A model generated the notes under the pieces. The model did no database searches, was not told the DNA's origin, and saw nothing but the letters and a program-made list of their open reading frames with translations. From contig JAZGTN010000177.1 of NCBI GenBank assembly GCA_037783415.1, positions 372,001-436,000 of the forward strand: a stretch of 64,000 bases of DNA. Direction: 5' to 3'. The stretch comes from Leptasterias polaris. Lineage: Eukaryota > Echinodermata > Asteroidea > Forcipulatida > Asteriidae. Each line of letters starts with the position of its first letter. The stretch's first letter is position 1. Position numbers and translations under genes: made by a program. Below, piece after piece: positions 26,201-38,200 of this stretch.

Positions 26201-29200
26201 ATTTGTGAAGGCAAATTCACAAAAACATTCACTTCCGTCTGTACTACGAAATGAAACAACATCCATAGAGATGCGGCCAACTCGAACAGTACAGCAGATC
26301 TCCTGATGGAATATTTCCAAACTGTTTATATTCCACTTACTGATAACACAGACTTGACCTTACCAGAAGTTCAAACGACTAATTTGGACTCAAAATGTTG
26401 CTAATTTAACTTTGTTTCTCTTTAACCACTCATTTCTAAGGTTTTTGGAAGGATTCTGTGTAATCATTTATTGTGACATGTCCAACCAGCTATATCCGAG
26501 CAGCAGCATGGTTTTGTAGCTGGTAGGGATTGTACCACCAATCTCACTTCTTTACTTCAGGAGGCATATAGTGCTGTTGATCGGAGAGGGCAGTTGGATA
26601 TCATTTTCACAGATTTCCCTAACGCTGTTGATCGCGGGTTAGTCATAAACACTTAATTCATAAACTTGCCTCTGTCAATGTTAATTTTAATTTACTTAAT
26701 TTAATAAGTACATGTAGCTATCTTACATGTACATATATAGGGGGCACCGTGTCGTTGTTGGTCAATGCTCTACATGTAGCTGGCACCCGGTTCCATCTGG
26801 TGTCACCCAAGGTTCAGTGCTAGGTCCGATGTTATTTTCTTTGTTTATTAATGACCTACCAGTGTATTACTAATAAGTCTCTATTGTTTGCTGATGATAT
26901 GAAAGTTTATCGACCTGTGTACAATTAATCTGATTGCATTTCGTTGCAAGAAGACATCCATAAGATCACCAACTGGTGCTCAACCTGGCAGCTTAATCTT
27001 AACTTTGCTAAATGTTCAATTTTAAGTGTTACTCTTAAAAAGAAACCCTGCCTTTTTAATTACTCTGTGAATAATAATGTTCTTATTCGTGTCAGCATTC
27101 AAAAGGACCTTGGTATTTTTATTGACTGTAAACTTAATTTTGTGTATCATGTCAATTACCTTTAAGGCAATACAACAAGACACATGATGACGTCATCAAT
27201 CTAAAACTCCACACAGATGTGGTTTGTATGAAGGTCATTATGTATACCAATTTTGAAACGATTATCATAAACTTTGCCACAGACATCTAGTAAAAGTGAA
27301 TTTTGAGCTATTTTTAACCTGCCACTAGATAGAGGGCATATTTAGATGTAATGATGCCACCAGTCCTATTTTTGTACACCAGACTCTTGCCAGACTATAA
27401 CATCGTTGAAAACAACTTCCAAAAAGTTGCCACTTTTAAATTCCAAGGCACTTCTGGTTTTGACTGGAAATAGAGGTCATGTCATGTCACGCACACAATA
27501 AAAAATAAAAATTGAAGACCTATATTACATGTGTACCTCTATATAATCCCGCAAAAAGTAAGCGACAGTCTCTTCTTCTTGATTTGATGTGGATTTTCAA
27601 AGATTAAAATATTTAATGTTTAAAAACCTTTCAATTTGACACCTGATGACGTCATCATGACGTCACTGAAGTGGTTTCATCTCCCTATAATCTAACTATA
27701 TGTGAAGTTTCAAGTTTATATGAGCTTGGGAAGAGTGCTTTTGTTAGCGGACAATCAACGGAGAGAAGAAGAAGACGAAGTATTAAGAACCCCCTCCCCC
27801 CACCAAAACCAATTTTTTTTAAATAACAAAAACTAGAGATTCAGAGTTTGTTTTACCACAAACTCTAGGTGTTCGGATATCGCTGGGCTCTATGCTGTTT
27901 TAATGCGTTAGCTATATCATTGAATCGCTGAAAACAATGTTGATAGCTTTTGAAATTTAAAGAAATTTTGAAAGTAAAGTGTAAATCTGCTACGTTTATA
28001 CGTTTGTTTACACAGGAAATACATTTTTGTAAAGGCTACTCAAAATATGAAATTTCCTAAATAATAAACTTTTGTTTAGCCAGATATGAAAACCGATGAC
28101 ATCATTCTGAAGTTAGAAAAGTTTTTATCAACAAAGGTATTTAAGTATGTGCCAAGTGGAAAACAAAGATGAACTTTTTAAAAGAAATTAGCAAAAGAGT
28201 ACATTATTTAGATTTGAAAGGGCAAAAGGTCTATTGTCAGTTCATAGTCATACAGAGGAACATTTTTCCCACTTCCCCGTCATCTTGGCCACAGATCTTG
28301 AAACGAGCTTTTGAATGACTCACAAGTTTAAGTATTATGTATTCCATTCAATGGAGTTTATTTATTTTTCAATGGGTTTCGATTCTTTATTGATTAAAAA
28401 AAAACACACTATATGCTATTCATGTTGACATTATTAAGTAACATTTCTGAAAGGTTTTTAACAGGGTTTAAAAAACAGTGAGTTGGATACTCAATAAGTA
28501 TCAGTGCATGAATCATTGATTGTTCAAAACATATGCACTGATGATGATGTCATTAAAATAAGTCAAGTAAGAGCTATCGGTTGCATGTTTTAAAATAGCT
28601 TGTTTGATTTTTAGACATTGATTGTCATACAGAACAGTTTGTTAAATTTAGAATATTAAAAGAAAAGACTTTTGTTTATGATAATTATGCAAGGCAAAGA
28701 CAAAGCATGAGGACGGCAAGTCTAAGCCTCTTGTGAATTTATTCTAATAACATAATGAGTTATTAACTGATGCACCATAGAGGTACATGTAGACTACCTC
28801 TATGGTGCATCATACACTCAGCAAACGAAATAAGGAATGGAACACAGCAACGGGTGTGAAACTTTCACTGTATACCTTTTAGGCACTGGATGCACTGATG
28901 ATGTCTAAAAATAAGTTAAGTATGAGCTATTGGTTGCATTTTAAAAAATACAATGTAGATTGCTTGACTTTTAGCTATGATCTTTATACAGAACGGTTTG
29001 TTAAATTTAGGATATTGAAAGAAAAGACAAATCATGAAGACGGCAAGTCTAAGCCTCTCGTGAATTTTGACTAATAACATAATTAGTTGAGAACTATTTC
29101 TACCTGTATATGGTGCATAATATACTCAGCGAGGAAATTAGGAATGCAACACAACAACGAAGTAGAAAATCTTTCACTTGGAGAGACCATTTGGGTACTG

Positions 29201-32200
29201 GATGTGCTGTATTCTGAAGAAGAAAAAAACAATTATAAACAAAGTAAGACTGACGGAAAATTAAGTCAAGCGGAAACTGTTCAAATAAATAAAATTCAAG
29301 ACCTAACAAAAATATTTTATCATTGTATAATAATACTAATAATTTATTGAATTTATATTCCACTCTATCCAGGACCAATAATATTATTAGAGTAATTTGT
29401 TAGTGGAAGGTGCACATACTGTTTTTAAAGTTGACTTATAAACAAAAAATTCTTAGAAAAACCTTCATCGCAGGGTTTTTAAATATTCATGTCATAATAC
29501 AAGAGTTGACGGAAAACATTCATCAATCTGAAAGTGACACAGCAAAAAATCATACCCGTTTCTAATTGCCCAATTTTACCTCTTCGTTCGACGATCATAC
29601 TAAACGTTCCTTAGTTTAAAAACGTCACCAAAGTGGCCACTTGATGATTAAGGGTAAACTTTATAACAAAACTGTGCATTAAATAAAAGAATAATTTTGA
29701 AAAGCAATAATGTTCATCGTACGAAGCTTACCGTTTAAATTCCCGTGTTGCAGCGATAAACACATGCCGTAAAGTCCCAGTCCAACACGCCCTTCGCGAG
29801 CCGGTGTCAAGTCCGTGCTTCTCGGTGTGTGATCAAAACATAACGCCAATGTTGGTCTTTTTCTGCTTGCATTTTCTCACATAATTACAAGTCATACGAA
29901 TTACTGAAGCAGGAGGTCATCTCAGTGAAACTTCGTCTTCAATTCCCTATTGATCATTAAGCCATGAGAAGGGCGAATAGGGGAACAATTAGACACCGAA
30001 TCTGAGCAGAATTCAGGTCTATAACGTTAGTACGCCATTGATAAGATTGCACTACGTTGAACAATGAATGAAAACACGCCACAACACCTAGCCTTCAGTA
30101 AAGACGCACACACGATGATGTAACCAATACAAGGTTGCTGTATGTGTTGATTATTTATAGTGTCCCCCAACAAGCGTCTTGACTAGCAAGCCTACCCACC
30201 GTTGCGCAATGGAATCAGTCGCGAGGGGGTATGCCATGCTGCGTTAGGCAATCGACTGTCCCTTCGTCTTGATTTGATATAGATTTTCAAAGATTAAAAT
30301 TGTTAATCTTTAAAACCTTGTAATTTGACACCTGATGACGTCATCATGACGTCACAACTGCTTGATGGAGGTTTTATCAAGGTCCTTACATGGTTTAAAT
30401 TTGAAGTTGATCAGATATACAGAAGTTAATATTTTCGCCGGGAATTGTACCAAGGCAAAATTTTAAGAATTGCACAAAGGCAAACTTTGACCTTCCGGTA
30501 CGACTGTAAGTAAAGGTCATGTGATTTTGGCGTTAACTTTTCAAATGTTGCCCGTGTCTTGATCTATCATATGCCCAATTATGAATACTGTAGCGTTAAT
30601 ATTCAGAGACATACAGGCATTGGCATGAGGGCACTTTTTGAGCTAAAATGGCTTGTAATTTGACACCTGATGACGTAATCATGACGTCACAACTTACTCA
30701 GCTTCTCCTAGTTATGTTCTAACTTCACATTAAGTTTCAAGTTGATCAAAGATTCGCAAGTATGCGTTTGCTTGCGGACAAAGCCCACTGAGAGGAATAA
30801 GCAAAGGAAGAAAAAAAATATATAAAAAAAAGAGTTGTTCGGGCTTTCTGCCCGAACACCTAACAAGAGGTGTTCTGAGCGTTCCTCCGAACACCTAAAA
30901 CACTTCGAGGTAAAAGGTGTTTTGACTGTGGGGCCGATACCTCTAATGCAGTGTTTAGTTAAACTTATATTTTTTTCTCTCTGTATTTGTTTGTACATTT
31001 ATTGCAATGCATAGTAGAGTATAATCAAAGGTGTTGTGCAATCTAAGTGTCCATTATTTTATTATTAATTAAAAGATGCATTTCTATAAAGGGGAAAAGG
31101 ATGTATAACGGAAACCAACCTTCAAGGGTCTGCAAATGCCTTCAGTGATATGTGCCAGAACATCTTCAATGTCAGAGTTCTTTGCTATAGTGAAAACAAA
31201 TAAACAAACAAACAAATGGCTAGTAAGCGCATTAAATTCACGTGCTTTAACATGTATTTTCTTCAGATCCAAGACTGACTTGACCTTCCAGCGTCAACAG
31301 GATCTCTTGAAACAGGGAAGTTGCATAGACAATTTTATAACAACGCAATTTACATAACAGTAATAATAATTTGCAGTACTTACATAGTGTCTAAAAGTAT
31401 CTTTATTTGTAAAACAGTTACGCAAAACTAGGTTTGAATGATGAGACCCATTGTATAGCACCTTGCATGGGTTTATAATGCAATGAGGTGCTACCTGAAG
31501 CACAACTAGGCCAGAAACACCATGGCAAATCCCTTCTCTTCAAGGTAAATGTACTTGGGTACCTACAGCTCCCTATCCTTTATTAAAGACAAAGTAAACA
31601 TGGTTTGTATTGCTTAAGAACACAAGGGCCAAGACAGAGACTCTAACCCATAGTCTGACTCATTTGTAAATGGTTAGAGACTGAATTGTTGGAGACCATT
31701 GAAACCATATATTTCAAACGCTCAGATTCACTACTCCTACTTATCCAAGTACCGTATTTTCCTGCGGATAAGACGCTCGGCGGATAAGACGCTCGGCGGA
31801 CAAGACGCAGGACCCTAAAATGACCCCCAAAAAATTCAAACGTCAACAGAAAAGGCGCACCGCCGCATAAGACGCATGTTTAACAGTACACAGAAGAACA
31901 CCAGGCGCCACCCGGTGTCGGTACATTGACACAAAGGTGTCATTTTGTTGCCTTTTGGAGCGTTCACACTATTTGAAGCATGAATGAAACCGTAACCACA
32001 TGGGCGTGTAGAGCCATGCAGAAAAGACCAACGTAAATTGATACCGACCTTCGTCCATCCATTCAGCCAACGCTGTGCATAGTTAATAATATGAAGTCTG
32101 GCCCAATCAGCGGCCAGAAACGATGGTCCACGCACTGTCTGAAGATATTGCAACACGAACCCAGGCCCTCCTAGCCTGAACATCCGACGTCCCACAACGA

Positions 32201-35200
32201 GGATCCTTGCTGATAAAGACAGGTTACCAGTCTAAGTCCCTCCGAGCCAGTAGATGTTGCGCCCTCTACCGGTGACTAATACCAAAACTAGCGTCGCCTT
32301 TTCATATAGGCCTACCTTATGCAAATAATCCTGTCACACCCGGGAAGACGTAACAAAATGTTTCATTATAATTTGTTAAAGTTTTTGTAATGTTTTTTTT
32401 ATTTTTATATAAAATTCTTTTCCATTATTTCAAACCTTTAATTTGTTAATCTCGTTCATAAGATTTTGTTTTAAAGTTCTTTTTATTTATTTCAAACTTA
32501 TAATCTCGTTCATAAGATATTTGTTTAAAACATCTCTCCTCTTCTTTAATAATGTTAGTTTTGTTTTCAAGGATCATTTTTTTATTTGATAAATGAAATA
32601 AACGAAACAGACACATGAACCATCTCTCAAATGAATATTTGAACGTTTAATCAAACAAACGAAAGTGCAATTCGTATAGGTAGGCCAACAAACATTGGTA
32701 CTTAATTATCCCATCCTTAAATAGTACGTCAAGCCTCCTAAAGCACACTTCGGAGATATTCTGTACAATAAAAACCCTCAAAGTTCACCACACAATAGAG
32801 GTTGGGTGAATGCCGTTTGTACAACAGCATTTTACGCGGCCACACAGAAAAACGTTTTTACAACGCCGACGTCTGTTGGACCGAAAGCACCAACGCATTG
32901 CTGCATTGTTGGAATGAAAGCACAGTCATGGGGGATCAACACGTTGCGGCATTGTTGGAATGAAAGGACAGTCTGGGGGATTGCGGCATTGTTGAAATGA
33001 AAATACGGTCTCAGTGTCTGGATAGTCGAGCCTTGTTTGACCGCATTATTGAGTAAGGATTCTTCACACAAAGACCGTTGATTTGAACTGGACAAAATAA
33101 AGGTATTATTTTACGCAGTGATCATCAAAAAAAAATCAATCAGCAGACAAGGCTCATCGAAAGATAAGACGCACCGATGTTTTGGGGGTCTAAAAAGTCA
33201 GACAAGACGCGTCTTATCCGCAGGAAAATACGGTACAGTGGTTTACTATAGTACAAAATTTCAGCCATTTTAGAAAATAGTGCATTGAGATCCTTCAAAT
33301 CATAGACATTTTATTTACTAAACAGGCCACCATTTCCAAAAATATTGCAGCCGTTTTTCTCAAAATATGGCATAAATTTTTGAGGGGCACCACGGCCAGT
33401 TATAAGGGCATCGACGGCACTGGCCATTGTGTAATTCGAGGCCTGATATGGTGTCTTGTATAATACTTACATTGCATGGTTACCAGTTTGAGAAATCCCT
33501 GAATATTCTCTTTCTCTGATGCAGTTGTTTGATGTAACCAGGCAAACATGTCACCTACATAGCGTAAAGGATCATGGCAGTGAAGCTCTATTGGCCGTGG
33601 TGTTCCACCTGGTCCTAAACAAGTATTTAGATGTACAAAAGTACCAAAAAGTATTCAATCAAACATCAAATGAACTAAAATATTTATAAAACATAAGTCA
33701 TCGTCAGGAGACTGGAACGATGTGGAGAGAATTAAGTGGCTTTACTAATTTGCTGCTGAAGCTGGAACTGCTGTGATTGGTGCTCACAAAGATTTTATTA
33801 CACATTTCTAGTGATAAAATCTAAGATGTCTGGAAATCAAACATTTGCAGCCAAGGAAACAAACACTTTGACAAAAATTTCAAAAGGCATTTTACTGGTT
33901 CCCGTGACATAATAATTATACAAAAACATTAGTTACAAACATCACATGGGGGGAAAAAAATGGGCGAAGAGATAGGCTAGACACTCTGCCTGAAGAACAG
34001 ACAACAGATAGAAAGCTCAAGACTAATGGAGTGGCATCCAAGGACAGGGGAAAAAAACAGACTAACGAAGAAGGAGATGGAGAGATGACATTAGATCTCA
34101 TGCAGGAACAATATGAAGAAGGAGATGGAGAGATGACATTAGATCTCATGCAGGAACAATATGAAGAAGGAGATGGAGAGATGACATTAGATCTCATGCA
34201 GGAACAATATGGAAAAGAACAGCAAGGAATAGAGATCATGACATTTTCATGAGGAGGGCTACAACCTACACTGTATTAACACAGGCCAAATGAATAAATA
34301 AATGAAAGAAAAATATTCAGTAAAAATCACAGAACAACTTTTAAAATGAATAAGCCAATTCAATTGGAACAACTAACCAACAGGTTCAAAGGTAAAATGA
34401 TCAGGGTTTTGTATTATCCAATTAACAAAAACAATAACACCTACCTCCTCTGGTTAAGGCATCAATGAAACCCCGTACAACAGCAGTTCTTCTTGCAGTT
34501 CCATACTCATCCAGACCATATCTACGAAACACAAGTAAAGGTCATACGATTTTGGAGTTAACTTTTTAAATGTTGCCCAAGTCTTGGTCTACCAGATGCC
34601 TAGTTATGAACATTATAGCTTTAACATTTTCATGACATACAGGGAATAGCAATCGGTAATTTTCAAAACTTTAAAACATTGTAATTTGAAAACTGATGAG
34701 GTCATAGTTCAAGTATCATCTTCATGTTAAGGTTGTATATGCTAAGTTTCAAGTCTGTACAACCTTTACTTTTGGCCAAGAAGTTTCCGGGGGAATAAGA
34801 AGAGGCGGAACCCACCCCCAAAAACCCCAACAAATAACCCCCAAAACAAACCAAAACCCCCCCCCCCCCCCCACAAAAACCCCCATAAGACAGCCCAACA
34901 AACATACAGACAGACAGACAGCCCGACAGACAGCCCAACTGACAAACAGCCCAACTGACAAACAGACAAACAGCCCAACAGCCCAACAGCCAAACAGACA
35001 AACAGCCAAACAGCCAAACAGACAAACAGACAAACAGCCAAACAGACAAACAGCCAAACAAACAACCCAACAACCCAACAAACAACCCAACACCCCAACA
35101 ACCCAACAAACAAACAAACAAACAAACACCCCAACCACCCCAACAACCCAACAAACAAACAAACAACCAACCAACCCAACAACCAAATACCCCAACAAAC

Positions 35201-38200
35201 AAACAAACAAACAAACAAAACAAACAAAATAAACTGTACAATAACAATAGGGATTCGGCTGATGGCCGAACACCTACAACAACAAGAACACCACAATATG
35301 CAGTTTGAGCATCTGTTGACTATAGCTTTCTTAGGGTCCTTTTTCTTTTTTTATTTCCTGTTATGGGCCATAGCTTTCTTTCTGCTTGAGTCTTTCAATG
35401 CTCATTACACTATTATTTTATCAGTTGTGAGAGTTGTTTTCCATCATTTGTATGCTCAGAAATGCTAGTAGCTCATTTAAATAAAGATGCTAACCTAAAC
35501 AGTACAGCTCTGTCCTGTAGAGCTATCATTGCTTTGCAATGTAGAGCAGTAACCTCCACAGTGTCTCCAGTAAATCCTCTGCATTCTCCTGTTAATTGAA
35601 CAAAATAAAAGATATGTTATCGAAGCTTCTAAAGTGCAATGTGACAAAAGAGGGTTTATGATTATTGCAACAAGGTTATTTCAACTTAAATTCTTCCTAA
35701 ATCCGAAGGGATTTTCTATTCTAAAAAGAAAATACTCACCTCCGATACCTACATGTACAAATGCATTTACAATGTACAATGCGCATGCGCAAGCAACTCC
35801 GCTGAACAAAAACAAAGCACCTCCCACGCACTGCACACCCCGAGTGTACACACGAAATACGCCCTTCTTTTTTACCTTAGCCTTGTCCGTGCGTGTGTCC
35901 CTGAACTCCACATTTTTGATTCTTTATTTTGGGGGAGGGATGGTATCGGAGGTGAGTATTTTCTTATTAGAATAGAAAATCCCTGCGGATTTAGGGATAT
36001 TCTATTACAGAAAATACGCCACCTCCAATACCAATACAAATGCAGAGTGGCACTGTTGAACCACAAGATAGGGAGGGAACAGGAAGTGCAGTGTTGGCCC
36101 CAGAGTAGATGTCTTAACTAAATTATGCCTGAAACAAATGAAAAACAGGAGCTGTTAAGACATACCAGTAAGCTGTGCTTGAGGTGCTCTTAAGAGGACA
36201 AGTCTGCATGGCATGGCATGGCCGAACTGTCATGATGATTAGCTGTGTTGTGTCACCACGCAGCCCTTTTGTCCGATCAATGTAGAATTTAAGAATAAGG
36301 ACAGGGCACCATAACTTATCCTTCTGGATGCTTGAAAAGGACGTAAGACTTGGGACAAAGATATCTGGAGGTGAAAAAATTGGCGACTGGTTCTTAGTCA
36401 GGAAGCCAATTTGCGGAATTAGCCGAACGCCCCCTGGTTCTCAGCTCAAGTAGCCTGGTTCTATGGACAGGGCGTGGAGTTCACTTCTACGACGGGCCGT
36501 GGAGGCCGCTAGCAAAAAGACTGTTTTGACCGTCAGCAAATGAACGAATGAGGATTCAGCTGGTTCAAAGGAAGACTTTGCCAGCTGAAGAAGGATGCTG
36601 CCAAGGTCCCGGAAGGGGTAAGCTTTTTAGTGGGTGGTCTGTCTACGAACATACCCTTCAGGAGAAGTGAGATGGCAGTGTTGTTTGAAAGGTTGGAGCT
36701 ATCGTCGAACCCTCTATGTATTATGGCAATGGCAGATCTGTAGCCATGAATGGTTGCAATTTGGAGACCCGAGTTAAACAGATGAAGAAGAAAATCCCCA
36801 ACCTCTGTTAAAGATGCAGAATGGGGACTGAAGCCTTTCTTGTTGCACCATTTGATGTAATGTTGTAAGCGATTGTCATATGTTCTTCTGGTTGAAGTAC
36901 GTCTGCTCTTGGTCCGAAAGGCCAGCTGTTTGAAAGTAAGATTTGACAGAGATGGAGACTGTCCGGATCCGGATGTAGGAACTTTGTGATTGGTTGTGTC
37001 AACATGTCTGGATGTTTCGGTAGGACGATAGGAGGTCGTATTAGAAGGTCGAGAAGCTGAGGAAACCAAACTTGCCTTGGCCAAAGAGGGGAACCAAAAT
37101 TATCTTGCAACTCTGCTGTTTGATCTTTTGTAGCACTCGAGGTAGCAGGGAAATTGTGGGAAAGGCATACCCCAAGAGGCCTGTCCAGCTGAAGCTCAGG
37201 GAGTCTGTTGCCCAAGCTAGAGGATGAGCATGTCCGGTGCAAAAGGTTGGAAGTTGATGGTTGAGATGGGATGCAAAGAGGTCTACATGTATGTGAGGCG
37301 TGTCCAGATTATTGAAAATTTGTTGGACTGTGGGGCGGTGAAGGGACCACTCTGTGGGCACTGCTTGACCCAGCGAGAGTGCATCTGCAATGACATTTTC
37401 TTTCCCCGACAGGTGGTGTGCTTGTAGTGAGATCTGGCGGGGAATGCACCAATTGAGGAGTTCCCATGTATGCATGCAAGAGAAGGTGAGTGGGTACCCC
37501 CTTGGCGGTTTATGTAGGAAACTACTGTGGAATTGTCTATCTTTATTAAGACTGTACGATATATGATTCTGCTTGTCATACGTTGAAGCAGGTTCTAGCA
37601 GGTTGATGTGAAGTACATGTAGCTTCTCTGTGGGTGACCAAGTTCCGGCCACCGAAAGATCGTCCAGGTCAGCACCCCAACCTGACTGTGAGGCATCTGT
37701 TGTCAGAGTCACTGATGGTGTGGGTTGCGGGAATGTTGTGCATCAGAGAAGGTTCTGATGACGAAGCCACCGATTGAGATGGGATTGGATGAGGGAGTTG
37801 ACTGGAACTGGTAATTACGTCCCTTCGGGGTCGGTAAGGAAAAAGCAGATGAAGCTGAAGAGGGCGCATATGCATCCTGCACCATGGTACTAAGTCTACA
37901 AGACTGGCCATGAACCCCAGTAGATGAAGCCAGGCCCTGGCTGGGAGCGTTGAAGAGGTAAGGAAGAGTCGAATACATTTTTTCGGGGCAAGGCAGCGTT
38001 GGGGGAGGCTTTCCCGGTCGTCATGTTGAGGGATGTTCCTAGGAATACTGGGTTTTGGGATGGGACTAATGGAAGACTTCTCTGTGTTGATGATGAACCC
38101 TAATTCCTGTGTAAGATGTATGGTCGTTGATAAGTTTTGGAGAGTGTCTGATCGTAAGAGGGGCCCACAATCATCCAGTCTTTCAGGTACATAAAAATGT

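Noticed and set aside
34702..35296. Cys/Leu/Val-rich minus-strand frames of about 175-180 codons
   Set aside because: Produced by CAAACAG/CCCAAC simple repeats; three overlapping frames are open at once, as expected for low complexity.
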